The translations under genes and the position numbers were made by a program. The notes under the pieces were generated by a model. The model was not told the origin of the DNA. It saw only the letters and a program-made list of their open reading frames with translations, and did not search any database. A stretch of DNA of 64,000 nt from Dama dama (taxonomy: Eukaryota > Chordata > Mammalia > Artiodactyla > Cervidae), in contig NC_083688.1 of the NCBI RefSeq assembly GCF_033118175.1, positions 4,981,001 to 5,045,000 on the forward strand, given 5' to 3'. Below, in pieces: positions 1-12,680 of this stretch (position 1 is its first letter; each line of letters opens with the position of its first letter).

Positions 1-2344
1 AAAATTCAGTTGATGATACAGGTGAACCTATTTATGGGTTCAGGGCAAGAGTAGAAACATAGATGCAGAGAACGGACGCCCGTGGACACACGGGTCCCAC
101 ATGGGAGGGGGGACAGGTTGGGAGAACACACTGACATGCACATCCACCACGTGTAAAACAGAGAGCTGGTGGAAAGCTGCTGAAGGGAACAGGGAGCCCA
201 ACCGGGGCTGTGATGACCTGGGGGTGGGGGGGTGGCTTGTGAAGGGTGGGAGGGAGGTTCACAGGGATATACCTACCCGACTGAGGCCGCTGTACTGCAG
301 AAATGAACACAACACTGCAGAGCAATTATACTCCAATACAAAATAATAATCATAAATGGAAAAAAAATAATTCAAGGGACAGTTTGGTGGTCAGAACAGG
401 TGACACATGACCCCCCAGACGGGAGGCCTGTGATGGGGAGCCACGCAGGGGCTGGACAGCACGCACAGAAGCTGGGAAGCTGCACTTGGGGGGGCTTCGC
501 GGGGGTGGAAGAGGGGCTCAGCCAGCTAAAAACATTCAGCCAAGATGGGTTTGCGGGGGGTGGGGGGGGGGCTAGGCGCTGGGGCCTAAGGAGCCCAGGA
601 CAGCCCATCACTGATGACCGGAGGTCAGGGTTCCCTGGGTCCCCCTGGTGTCCATGAGACCCACTGGTTCCACCAACCTGGCGACACATGTTGGGGGCGA
701 GGGGACGGGGAAAGGGGCAGACGTCACAGTGAGGACAGGTGCAGAGGGCTCCCCCTGCAGACCCTCAGTCCTCTGAGACCCGGCCCTCGGGAGGGGGCCC
801 ACCAGGCAGCCTGTCCCCCAGTCACAGAATCAGGTCTGAGGGACTCTAATCTCTCAAAACCAGAGATTAGAGGCCACCCTGGAACTGCCCCCACCCCCGG
901 GGGCCACAGAGGCCCATTGTCTGCAGAGCTCAACCATCCTGCACTGCTTGCCCCTGGCCCTGCCAAAGGTGCCAGGGAAGGTGGCCAGGGGCAGCTGTGG
1001 GCGAGTTTCTGAGAGGCTGGCCCACTCCACCGGAAGCCCCTGGGGGTGGTGGTGGAGGGGGTGGGGGACACAGACGTGGCTGCTCCTGGATCACCTCTCC
1101 CCAGGCACCTCTGACCTCAGCCGGGACTCAGGAGGGTGCGACGAGGGCAGGGGGAATGGGGCGGGGCGGGGGGTGGGGGAGCCAAGCTCTTTGATGCCCG
1201 ATTATCCTTACAACAACCCGGATGGAGGCTGGCATCGTTACACCAAGTCAGCGATGAGAAAGCGCAGGCTCGGGGAGGTTGACAGATGGGCTGGGGTCTC
1301 ACGGCCGCCCGGGGGGCAGGAGGAGAGGACCTGAGGCCCTAGGCAGGGCCCTGGGGGAGCAGGAAGGTGGCGCAGGGGGCCCCCACCCCGGCTCCAAGCT
1401 GGCTGAGCGCCGAGACACCCGGATCCCGGAGCTGCGCCAGGCAGTGGCCTCCCAAGCAAACAACAGGTTGGCAGCCTTGAGAGGAGAGGAGGTCACAGGA
1501 CGGGCCCCCACGCGGGGGCGCAGCACTCGGGAGCCGGGCCTCCCATCTGCCAGCTGCCCGCCAGCACCGCCCCGGCCCAGGTGGCCCGAGGCCCGCCGTG
1601 GCCCAAAGCCTGACCCTCTGCCTGCCCAGACTGGCTCCTCCCTCGAGCCAGGGGGCCTCCTCCTGCTCCAGAGTAACAACATCTGCTCGACCAGCGCTTT
1701 ACAGTTTACAGGCTTCCTTTCCTCCCGACCCTCTTGACAGCCTCACAAGGGACCGGAGGCAGGGAACGTTACCTCCATTCTGCACGGGGCAGAGGCGATG
1801 ACTTGCCCGAGGTGTCACCCCTGAAGCCCCAACCCAGCTGCTCGCCTCCTTGCCCATGGGGGCACGGGACAGCTGAGCGGTGGGACCCCCTTAGCTGCCA
1901 GGGGAAGAGTGCCCGTGCCCGCCTCCCTCCATGCCCTTGGCCAGCCTCTGCTTCCCCCCGGGGCGGGACGGGGCGGGGGGGGGGGGGGTCATCCGCTCGC
2001 TCCGTCACCCTCCACCCCCTCGTGGGCTCTGCATTCCGGTGCTTAGTCACTCCCTCGGGACTCCCGTCCTGACGCCTGCTCCCGGCCAGACAATGGTGCT
2101 GGGCGTGGGTGGGCCAGCCTCCCCCACCTCAAAGCAAAGCCCGGTGACACCGCCCAGAGCTGTTCTCTGCTCTGCGGCCTCGGCCTCCCTGCTCGGACGC
2201 TGCACCCTGCAGAGGGGAGGCCCTGTCAGATCCCACCCTCTCCCTCCTAGCCAACGGGTTTAGCCGCCTCATGGGCTCCAGGCTGCTGTGGGGGGGAAGC
2301 TGAGTATACAGCAGGTGTCAATACATCACCAATAAGCTCCTGGC

Positions 2345-2710
2345 AGAGAGACAGCATCACCTCAGAGGTGTGGGCTCTGGAGTCAGACTGCCTGGGTTTG
2401 TATCCTAGCTCTGCCACTTAACAGCTTGTGGGGGAGGGATGCTTCCCTGGTGGTCCAGGAGCCAGGACTCCATGCTCCCAACACAGGGGGCCCAGGTTTG
2501 ATCCCTGGTCGGGGAACTGGATCCCACATGCCACACCTAAGAACAGGTGCAGCCAAATAAATAAATAAAACAGCAATAGCTATGGGACCTGGGCAAGTTA
2601 CTGAACCTCTCTGAGCCTCAGTTTCCTCATCTATAATATGGGGATAACAGCAGTGTCTGCCCCCAAGCACTGACGTGAGGGTTACATGAGATCATACGTG
2701 TAAAGTATGT
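2345..2710 (+). repeat. MIR, interrupted by the SINE at 2441-2571
   Basis: The MIR core (GAGCCTCAGTTTCCTCATCT) and flanks are recognisable on both sides of the inserted SINE. The short repeat AACAGC on either side may be its target duplication. Confidence 0.8.
2441..2571 (+). mobile_element. CHR-type tRNA-derived SINE inserted in a MIR
   Basis: The element starts GCTTCCCTGGTGGTCCAGGA, carries the tRNA-like B box (GGTTTGATCC), and ends with the typical tail 'cccacatgccacacctaa...gcagccaaataaataaata'. It splits a MIR: the left part ends 'ccacttaacagctt' near 2426 and the right part resumes 'gacctgggcaagttactgaacctctctgagcctcag' near 2587. Confidence 0.85.
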
Positions 2711-3114
2711 AGACATTCACCACAAGCACCTTCTGACCTTCCCGTCTCTCTTCCTTTTATCCCTTCCTCTGTAGGCTGCTGAGGGCTGAGACAGGGCTCC
2801 TGGGTGAAAGTTGGGAGATGGGAGACTAGGGTCCAACGTGAGAACTAACACAGTGTAAGGTAGTGAGCACCCTGTCAAGCAAAGGCAGGCAGGAATGTAG
2901 GGGGAGATTCCAAAGTACAGGAACCGGAGGAGTAAGGGGGGCACAGGGCTTCACTAGAGGACCTGCCAGGCGCCTGCCACGTGCGGAATCGAGTCCTCTT
3001 GACCCTCCGGCCTGTGGTCAAGGGCAGAGGTGGTAGATACATTCTTTCAAGGAAATGGACTTCCCCGGGTCTCCTGGGGCACATGGATTGCCTGCCACTC
3101 CCATTAAAGATAAA

Positions 3115-3545
3115 AACGTGCACCCACTCCACTTCTAGGCATTTATCCTCCAGAAATGCTTACCAAAAAAGACACAAAAAGACACGGACAGAGACCATTC
3201 ACTGCTGCAGGGCTTGCCATGGCTGAAATCTGGAAGCTGGTTAAATACACACGGCACGTGCAAACCACGGAAGACCATGCAGTGACGACAAAGGAGGTCT
3301 CGAGTCCTGACGGAAAAGGGGATTTGAGGCCTATTGTCAAGTGAAAAAAACAAGTAGCACAAGAGAAATCTCCCTTGTAAAAATGTTCAGTTACAGGTAA
3401 AAGCTCACGAGTTATCTCTAGGAAACAGGACGACCGGGAGCTTTCTGCCTTCTACAGGATACATTTCTCTGCATTGTTTGAATTTTTACAGTGAGCACGT
3501 ATTATTTTTGCCATCAGAAAAAAAAAAAAAAAAACCACATATTAA
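3115..3545 (+). mobile_element. Old L1 3'-end fragment
   Basis: The text resembles the common mammalian L1 3' region: a CCACTTCTAGGCATTTATCC-like segment, a stretch corresponding to the L1 'ggttaaata...' passage, and an A-run at 3520-3536 as the tail. It is diverged, which suggests an ancient insertion. The subfamily cannot be assigned by eye. Confidence 0.6.
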
Positions 3546-4179
3546 AAACACTGAGCCCTATGTGTCAGCTCATTGAGAACCTGACTCTTTCCGCAGTCAC
3601 CCTGAGAAGGAGCTATTCCTCACTCCAAGGAGAGGCTAACCCCAAGGGAGGTTAAATACCACGATGGCCAAGGTCACCCCTGGCAGGAGTGACAGAGCTG
3701 GGCTGTAGCCCTGGTTCTGGCTGACTCTGAAGCTCACGCTCTTCCCCCTACACCCGGCAGGGAGGAGAGAAGGCAGGAGAGAAGCTGCCCAGGATGTTCC
3801 CTCGGACTCAGCCGTCAGGTCAGGGGAGCGTGGCCTGCCAGGGTCAGCCTGTGTGGGGACCAGGCTGTCTGCCTCACTTGCAAATGCAAATAAATGGAGG
3901 CTCTGCTGCCAGAGTCAGGTCCCTGCCCTGAGCTGCCCCCGGCTAGCAGCCTGGCAGGAGCCCCACCCCGCCCCTGGAACCACTCCCCAAGGCCTCAGCA
4001 TCACCAGGCCAGTGGGCATGCACTGCGGCTCTAAATAACTTTCTGAGTTGATCAAGGTGTTTCTGGAAAAATCTGGGGTTGAAGGTCCCGTGCCGCCTTC
4101 TTGGCAAGCGCCTGGAGAGGAGAAGACAGGTGCGTGCTACTGAGTCTGCGTAGACAGTGGATAGACCTAGAAGTCGGAT

Positions 4180-4345
4180 GGACTTGAGTTCGAGTCCTGA
4201 CCAGGTCAAGCTCTAGCTGTGTGGCCTGGGGCCAGTCGCTTTACCTCTCTGAGCCTCAGCTGTAAAATGGTGTTGATAAATCCCCCACGCAGGGCTGGCT
4301 GCGGGAGAATTCAGTGAGATAACGCCTCTGAAAATACTCCCTAAG
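4180..4345 (+). repeat. MIR
   Basis: Contains 'agctctagctgtgtggcctgg' and 'tttacctctctgagcctcag ctgtaaaatgg', the MIR core. Similar MIR pieces, plus oriented, lie at about 8345-8550, 11160-11380, 17340-17520, 26235-26425 and 31700-31800. Confidence 0.8.
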
Positions 4346-4798
4346 CTAGAAGCCACTTTCCAAGTGCCGGGATGATGGGTTACGACCCTGCACGTGGTGG
4401 GGGAGGGGGCCAAGGGCACGTCTGCGAACATGCGGAGCACGTCAAGGGCCCCGCCCCGCCCCGTCAGCAAGCAAGTGGGGCGCACGGCTGCCACCTTGGC
4501 TGGGAGCTGGCACGGGCCTCCCTGCAGCGCTGCCTGGCGGTGCGACAGGGTGTGTGCGGCGAGGATGTGGGCGGGAGGCCTGGCAGGAACGTGAAGCGTG
4601 GGTGGGAGCGACAGCGCTCGTGTCTGGGGCGGGCGTGGGCGGCCGGCGCGCATGTTTGTACGGATCACGCCATCCCCCTGCCGAAAGGGCCCTCGTGGCT
4701 TCCCGCCACGTGCAGGGTGGAGATTCGACTGCCTCACGCGGCCCACGAGGCCCTGAGCATCTGTCCCCCCTCCCGGCCTCTGCACACACCCTACGTGC

Positions 4799-5020
4799 CT
4801 GCTAAGTCGCTTCAGTCCTGTTCAACTCTTTGCAACCCTATGGACTGTAGCCCACCAGCCTCCTCTGTCCATGGGATTTCTCCAGGCAAGAATACTGGAG
4901 GGGGTTGCCGTGTCCTGCTCCAGGGGAATCTTCCTGACCCAGGGATGGAGCCCACATCCCTTATGTCTCCTGCACTGGCAGGAGGGTTCTTTACCACTGG
5001 GGCCACCTGGAAGCCCCCTT
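4799..5020 (-). mobile_element. Bov-A2/Bov-tA SINE
   Basis: Typical minus-oriented element: 'tgctaagtcgcttcagtcc', then 'tggactgtagcccaccagcc', then the tRNA-derived part ending 'ccacctggaagcccc'. Its frames produce several chance open frames on both strands. Confidence 0.88.
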
Positions 5021-8000
5021 GCACACACCGTAGACCCTCCACCCGTTCTACCCTGCCCGGCTCCTCCCCCACCGCACCTACATGCTACACTCTTATCCAG
5101 TCTTTCTGGAGCCACGCCTCCCCCCCCCCCCCCCCCCAGCCTGGGTTGGCCTGTCCCCCAACCCTGACCAGCTTTCTCAGAAGCCGGTCCCTGGCTGTCC
5201 AGATCGGTCAGTCTGGTTTGCAGTTGTCACAGTGTGATTATCAGACACTCCCAGTCTCCCACCAGAAACCGTGCTTGGACCGGATCTGTCCAGGGGCCAG
5301 GCGCGCCGTCGATGGCTGACGCTGGTCTGCCGCATGAGTGAATGTGCCCATAACCGTGTGCTCGTGACGAAGCTGCCGGGACTGAAGTCGAATGTAGGAG
5401 TGTGCACAGGGGATATGAGTTGGCGGGGGGAGGGTGGCGTCTCAAAGAACCTCTGGCCCACAGGAGGCCGGGCCTGGGACTTCTGGCCCAGGCACTCCAA
5501 CTGGCACTCAGGGCCACGCGGGCTGCAGTGAGAGAGAAAGCCCGCCCAAGTTCCCCTGTGAAACCCCTCCTGAAACAGTCAGGCCCAGGGTCTCTGGACT
5601 CCACCCTCAACACTTGTGGGTGGAGGCCAGGCTGCCCCCTGCCTGTGCCCTGCGCGGGGCCCCACCTTTCTGCCCACACCCCTCACCTCCCCCAAGGCTC
5701 ACTCCCAGCCTGGTCTTGCATGGCTGGCCACAGTGCCCACGGTACCCCACTCCCCGCCTGCCTCGTGAGCAGCAGTTCTTGATCTGAGAGGAGATGGGCC
5801 TCCCACCCCAGCTGCCGGGTGGCTGCCGGCTCGGCCACCTTACCCCCAGCTGCCAAGAAATGATCTGGAATGTTCCAGATTTGGAGAGGGGAAGCAATCT
5901 TGTTCCTGCCTCAGGGCCTGGACACATACTCTGCCCTCTGCCTGGACCGCCCTTCCCACGGTCAGCTCCTTCCCATTCAGGCCTCCCTGATAACCTGAGC
6001 AGAGGTGGGTGCCTCCCCACCCTGCTCGTCACTACCCACTGCCCATCTGAAATCATTTGTCTATTAGCTCATCTCCTGCCCTGGAAGGCGACCTGTATGA
6101 GGCCAGACACCAGGTCTATCAGGGTCGCTGCTGTATCCCCAATTCTGAGATGTTACCTGACACATGCTAGGGCCTTGATAAGTATCTGCTCAATGAACAA
6201 GCGGCTAGTGGACACCTTGAAAGGTGAGGTGAATCCTGTTCCTGTTTACAGGTGTGGAAATTGAGGTTCAGAGAGGTTAAGCCTCTAGCCCAAGGTCACA
6301 CAGCAGACTGGGTCCAGGTTAGGAACTATCTGACTCCACTAGAACCCCTGCACTTCAGAGGGTTTTGTAGCTAACCTTCCCATTGTACAGACGGGAAAGT
6401 GAGCCTCAGAGAGCGAGAGCTGCTTCTCCAGGTCACCAGGGCTTCCCGTGGTCCGACAGAGCTGCACTCTCAGGCTGGGCTGGGCTTTAAAGCACCTCCT
6501 CCCTCCTGTCCCTCACCCCGAGGCGGGGACAACGAACAACCCCTCTGCACACAGGAAGAAACCATGGCTCAGCCAGGGAGGCACCGCCCAAGGTCACCCC
6601 AGCCGGGACTCAGTGCAGACCCGGCTGGCTGCAAAGCCGGCATTCTCAGGGTCAGTGTCAAGGTCAGAGCCCGGGGCTGAGCGTGTGCTCACGTGTGAGC
6701 AGGTCTTGCTTCCCGGCAGGTGGTGAACTTCCAAAGAGCAGAGTCCACACCCTGAGCGATTCTGCCCCCACTGCCAGGACCAGCTAGCTTGTGGGGACGA
6801 CACGGCAGTGACCACGATTGCTGGCATCACTCTGGTTTTTGACCTTGGCACGCTGCATCTCACTCAGCCCCCATGGTGATCTTCAGGGTAGGTGCTTTTA
6901 TTGTCCTTATTTTACAAGACCTGGAGAAGTTAGCCTCTGCTGTACACAGCCCGGGACTCACAGCATAGCACAGGTGGTTTCTGCCGTGGGGAGGGCAGTG
7001 GATGATGGGTGGCCCTGGTGGGCCTCTGCCCCATGCTGGCTTGGGGGTTCAGACCCTCCGGGGCGCCCACAGGAAGTCCCAACAGGGCTGGCAGGAACAG
7101 CCTCTCCCGCCTTCTGCCACCAGCTCCAGTTCAGTTCTGTACCCGGCACATGCCACTGAACACTTCTCTCCTTCATGTTGTTGACCTGCCTCTTATTGGA
7201 ACATCCTCTTGCCAGCGGCCCTCCCTCCCCCACCACGCACACGACACACTGCCACTCAACCCACTTCTGGGTCACCTCCTCCAGGAAGCCTTCCCTGATT
7301 CCCGGGTGTGGGGGAGGAGCTCTTCTCCGAGCGATCAAAACTCCCCACATCTGCCCTGTCAACATGTATCACCCCTCCCCACCTTCAGAACTGTCCCTTT
7401 CCTTATTCTCTGCCCTGCCCTTGAATTCCATGAGGACCGTGGCCTTGTCTGTCCCTCCATCACTATGTCCTCAGGGTCCAGCACAGGGCTGGGCTGGCCC
7501 TTAGAGGGTATTCCCACATTAAATATTTGTTGAATTAATTTGCTAAATGAATGAGTGACTGTCTTGGGATAGACCCTGAGCAGAGGAAAGCCTTTGTGAG
7601 ATTTGGGGACATCAAAAAGGTCTCCTCCTTAATCACTTCTCAAATGAGCCACCTCCACAGTGCCAAAAATTCGAGTATTAAAAATTTTAATGAGTCTCTC
7701 TTTGGTTTAACGAGTCTTTTCCCTCAAAATGCAAACGCTCACAGAGAGGAAAAACATCCACTGAGTCCGCACAATGAACTGATTTCATTCTAAGTCCTCC
7801 GTTGGGGTAAGCAGCCTGGTTCTTACTGTCGTGGACAATCCAAGGTTCAGAGAAGCAAAGTAGTTTGGGTAAGGCCACTCAGCGAGGAAGAAAAGTTGAA
7901 GTTGGTATCTCAACTCAGGTCTGCCTGAAAACAGAGTCCTATGTGTCCATGCATCTCCCGAACAAAAGGACTGAGCCTGAGCATCGCTGGGATGTAGCGG

Positions 8001-9127
8001 CAAGCAGGGCCAACCAGACTGGGAACCTTGGCTGGGGGATCCCTGCCCAGAGGCGTGGTGGCAGCTGTGGGCACAGGAAGAAGCAACTAGCTCCCCTGTC
8101 CTGTGCTCTGCGAGCTGCCCACCAGGGGCCTGCCCACCAGATACATAATAGATGAGGAGGCCCAGCACGCTGGGCCCACCTGGCATTTCAGAGCCACTAA
8201 TGAGGCCAGCCTCGTGCTTCCTGCAGCAGCACACAGGCCCCCGGGAGCCTCTGGCTCAGAGATTATAGCAAGGAGCCCCCTGAGGACAGGGGCCGCCCAT
8301 TCAAGCCCCCCACTCCGCAGCCGCCAGGAGAGCTGGGGCTAAATGTATGGGCTCAGACTGACTGTGCTGCCAGTCTTGGTTCACCCCTCACTCACTGTGC
8401 CCAGGGCCAGCCAGGTCCCCTCTTGGAGCCTCAGTTTCCTCATCTGTAAAATGGAACATGGACAGCAACAGTCTCTAGGTTGTAAAGCTGGTGTGAGGAC
8501 AGAATGAAATAATTCAAAGGAAGTTCTCAGCCCAGGGCCTGGGACCCAGAAAATGCTTTATATATGGGAGCAGATGGTACCGTTACTGCCATGGGATCTC
8601 AGTAACCAGGTGGGCCTTCCTGGGGGGGACACGCGAGGCCAGGCAGTGACCCCTGTTTCGGAAGTCCTCAGGATCATCTCGCTCTCCGTCTCCCCTCCTC
8701 ACCCCATAACCAGGATTTCTCTCATTTCTGTGGCTTCCATGTCTCTGGCCAACATACTTGCTTGGCAGGAGGAAAAGCTGGTCTCAAATCCAGCCTTTGC
8801 CAGCTGTGTGACTTTGGGCCAGTCTTCAACATCCTCAGTCCTGGCTTTGACCTTCTAAATGAGGACGCTAAGGCAACTTTCAGGACCATCATCATGACTT
8901 AATGAGACCACTGGAGCAAAATGTCCAGCACACAGGGGTACTTAATCTTTGCCAGGTCCTGCCTCCTCCTCCCAGGGTCCCAGCTTTTAGGTTAAAGCTG
9001 ACGCCCCTCTTCTCAGGGTATTTCCAGAACCCTCCTTCCCTGTACAGCCCTGCTCAGATATCCTCCAACCCTGACACTGCTCCCCCTCGCCCCCCCACCA
9101 TCTGAAAGTGCAAAGTGAAAAAGGGCA

Positions 9128-9385
9128 AGTTGCTCAGTCATGTCTGACTCTTTACAACCCTGTGGACTATACAGTCCATGGAATTCTCCAGGCCAGATTA
9201 TTGGAGTGGGTCTCCCGCATTGAGGCGGATTCTTTACCAGCTGAGCCACCAGGGAAGCCCAAGAATACTGCAGTGGGTAGCCTATTCCTTCTCTAGCAGA
9301 TCTTCCCGACCCAGGAACCTAACCGGGGTCTCTTGCATTGCAGGCAGATTCTTTACCGACTGAGCTGTCAGAGAAGCCTCCATAT
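9128..9385 (-). mobile_element. Bov-A2 SINE with two tRNA-like units
   Basis: Begins 'gttgctcagtcatgtctgac' and contains two successive tRNA-derived ends, 'ctgagccaccagggaagccc' near 9241 and 'ctgagctgtcagagaagcct' near 9361. This is the dimer-like arrangement of Bov-A2. Confidence 0.85.
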
Positions 9386-10230
9386 TTAACGTCCATTGCG
9401 GCTGCAGAGCCAGATTGATCCACTACTCTGGCTGGATGTCAGAGCTACTACACTGTCTCCTAATCCTCCCACTGGGCCTCATGCCTCCAACATTTGCACA
9501 CTTGTGTGTTCCTCCACTGCAGATTGCTAATGAGGGGCAGAGGGTAGGGGAATCCAGCCATGATCACACCTGGCCTCTACCAGGCTTCACTGCTCACTTG
9601 ATCCAAGCTCTTAACTCTTAACCTTTAAAAAAAAAAAAAAAAGGTGGTGAAAACCTCGCCTCCTCCAGGAAGCCCTCCTAGCCTACTTGACAAGTTTTCA
9701 CCTGTTCCATTCTCTGGACACATTCAGTTCAATCCCACAAACATTCATTAAGCGTTTCCTGTGTTCAGGTAGCTGGGCAAGACTGTGTGGAGGACAGAGA
9801 GATGAAAAGAGTACAGCCCAGCTTTCACGGGATTCATGCCGAGAAGTGGGCCTAAGTCAAGAGTAACTCAAGCACCTCTGCTTTCAAGGGCCTCAGAGCC
9901 TGCCTGTGGCACAGTGTTACATGCGTACCTTCAGCACAACTGAGGTCAACTCACTGAAAGACCCAAGTCAGTGAATACTGTGGAGCAGCAAGCGGGGCTC
10001 CGAGAGGGGAAGTGACCTGCTCAAGGTCTCACCACTAGTATGTGGCGGAGCAGGTTCAAGCCCACGCCTGTCAGACTCCGGAGGCCAGGCTTTTCCCACT
10101 GCCCCAGGACTGAGCTTATAGAGCATGTGCTCTATAAGCATGATAAGCAGCAGAAAGGCGTTCAAGGAGAGAGAGAGGGGGGTGTGGCGATCAGGAAGGA
10201 AACACTCCACAAACTGACAAAGGTGAGCTG

Positions 10231-10560
10231 GGGACTTCTCCGGTGGTCCAGTGGCTAAAACTCTGCGCTCCCAGTGCAGGGGGTGAAGGTTCAGTCGTTG
10301 GCGCCCACATGCCACAACTAGGAGTTCGCAGCAAGTAAGAGTGAAGTCGCTCAGTCGTGTCCGACTTTTTGTGCCCTCATGGACTGTAGCCTACCAGGCT
10401 CCTCCGTCCATGGAATTTTCCAGGCTAGAGTACTGGAGTGGGTTGCCATTTCCTTCTCCTGGGGATCTTCCCGACCCAGGGGTTGAACTCTGGTCTCCGG
10501 CATTGCAGGTGGATGCTTTACCGTCTGAGCCACCAGGGAGGCAGCCAAATAAATATATTT
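10231..10560 (+). mobile_element. CHR-type SINE with a Bov-A2 nested inside it
   Basis: The CHR SINE starts GGGACTTCTCCGGTGGTCCA at 10231 and its 'gcagccaaataaata' tail appears only after 10541. A minus-oriented Bov-A2 (10341-10541, 'agtcgctcagtcgtgtccga' to 'ctgagccaccagggag') sits in between, so the Bov-A2 is the younger insertion. Confidence 0.82.
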
Positions 10561-12179
10561 TTAAAGGAGGCCTTGAGGAAATGCGAGAGGAAGGCAGGTC
10601 AAGGGGAGGGTGAATGTGAGCAGAAGCCTGGAGGTGGGGCTCATGGGGCCATATTCCCATTAATCAGAAGCACAGCGCATAAGAGAAATGAGTCCCAGGC
10701 CGGAAGGTGAGGTAGAGACAGGCCTTGAATGCCAGGAAATCACAATTAATAGTCAAAATGACTGCCCATTTGCAGAGCACAAACTGTATGCCCAGGCACA
10801 GGCTGGAGGTGAAGCAACTGGCTTGGCGATGGGGGAAGGGAGGTCCTAGGGGCTAGCACCATGGACAGCAGCTCCGGCAAGGCGTGGGTGGGGCAAGGCT
10901 TCCTGGACGATGGGTAAGTCGTGGTCCTCCCAGAATCCTACTTTGTACATGTGTCAGCTGAGGCCCAGAGAGGGGAAGGGACTCACTCGCCCAAGGTCAC
11001 ACAGTGGTTAGTTACTCCTAGACCTTCATCTCTGACTCTTCATTCAGGCCTCCCTGGAATGAGCTTTCTGAGTCACTCCTCCGGCTCCAAATCACCCCTC
11101 GAGTGCATCTGTCAGATCTGCCCTTTGGTCTGGAGGTCCTAGGGGCGGAGCGAGTGAAACTCTGGGTTCTGCACAGAGCCTGGGAGATGGAGATTCAAAT
11201 CCCAGCTCTGCCACTAGCCGCGTGAACTCGGGGAAGTCCCTTGTCCCCTCTGTGCACCATGATCTCATCTGTAGTTAAGGCCAACAGTCCCTGACTCAGA
11301 GATACGGTAAAGATCGTGTGAGACGATTCGGGTCAAGCATCGAACGGGACCTGGTGTACAGTGGGTGCTTGACAAATGGCAGTTGTTGAGACTATTATTG
11401 AACTCCTTGAAGGAACAGGCATTTTCCTCACCTCCACCCATCTCTCTCCCCACCCTGCTCTGGGCTTGGCATATGGTCTGGCACATGGTGGAGGCTCCAA
11501 CTGACTTTGCACATAGGAGATGCCCAGCAGCAGGAGAGAAAACCCAGAGAGGGAAAGTAACTGACTCCAGGCGGCAGAGAATGTCAAAAGAAAATGAAAG
11601 GGCAGGCCCTGGCGCTCAGCCTGGGCACCCCCTGTGCCTCCCACCCCAGCTGTGGCTCCCTAGGGGGTCTATGGCAGCAGGTAAGGCAATGGGGCCATTG
11701 GGAGAGATCCAGCAGCTGGGGGGCACTGCAGGGCCAGGGGACCCCTGGAAGCCCTCAGCAGGGGCGGAAAGCAGGAGTCAGAGCAGCTGGGGGCTCTCCT
11801 GCTGGAGCTGAAGCGGCGTCCTGGGGAGCCAGGAGGCACCCGCCTGCAGGGGCGCTGGGCAGGGGGCTGTGAATCCCGAGGTGTGGCTGCACCTCCACCT
11901 ACTGCTCACAGTGTTGGGGAAGCTGTGACGCGCCCTCCTCCAGAGAGAGGCAGCCTCAGACACAGGAAATGGATTGGAGGAGGGGGTCCCGAAGGCTCTG
12001 TATGGAGTGGGAGAGGGGAGAGGGTTTGAGGGTCAGTGGGAAGGTTAAAGGCATCTCCAGCCCAGCCAGGAGCCACCATGAGACAGGAGGCATAGAGAAA
12101 AGGAAGGAAACCCTTTCACTGAGGGCCTAAACTATACCAGGCCCTGCTTTGACTTTTTTTTTTGGTACAACTTTATTCT

Positions 12180-12310
12180 CTATTAAATAGGCATGTTAAT
12201 CCCCATTTCACAGATGAGAACACTGAGGTTCAGAGAGATGAGTGACTTGCTGACAGCTGCACAGGCAGCGGCAGGCTGAGATTTAACCTGACTGGTCTTA
12301 CTTCAAGGCT
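12180..12310 (-). repeat. MIR (reverse orientation)
   Basis: Reads 'ccccatttcacagatgagaa' then 'actgaggttcagagagatga', the reverse MIR core. Others of this orientation lie at about 6240-6345, 9985-10100, 10935-11020, 23325-23410, 28310-28380 and 33385-33465. Confidence 0.78.
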
Positions 12311-12447
12311 GAGCTCTAGAAAGAGCTGTAGGGGAAAATACACGGGGCAGAGCTGGTGAGAGGGACTGCCCATCCAACGCTGGCAGAGGATGAGGGGAGG
12401 GTCGGTGGGGCCTGGTCTGGTATCAGAGGGGGTGGTGATGGCTTGGT

Positions 12448-12680
12448 AGGGCTTCCCAGGTGTCTCAGGGGTAAATCCAGGTAAGTGGCTCAAGAAAATC
12501 CAGCTGCCAATGCAGGAGACGGAGGTTCAGTCTCTGGGTCGGGAAGACCCCTTGGAGAAGGAAATGGCAACCCGCCCCAGTATCATTGCCTGGGAAATCC
12601 CATGGACAGAGAACCCTGGCAGGCTCCAGTCCCTGTGGTTGCAAAGAGTCGGACATGATTTAGTGACTAAACAACAACAA
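12448..12680 (+). mobile_element. Bov-tA/Bov-A2 SINE next to RAP1GAP exon 12745-12780
   Basis: Plus-oriented element from 'ggcttcccaggtgtctcagg' to 'gcaaagagtcggacatgat' with an AACAACAACAA tail. Its tail ends about 65 bases from the coding exon, which lies on the opposite strand. Confidence 0.87.

Noticed and set aside
3690..3740. RAP1GAP exon candidate with a C-A-G-A-A-C-C-A-G-like string on the minus strand
   Set aside because: The surrounding frame does not read the expected S-D-G-Q-N-Q-H-F and has no proper splice sites.
4799..5020. tRNA gene (similarity to tRNA A and B boxes in this and other SINEs)
   Set aside because: The tRNA-like part belongs to Bov-tA/CHR SINEs, with the usual repeat body and tail and no cloverleaf.
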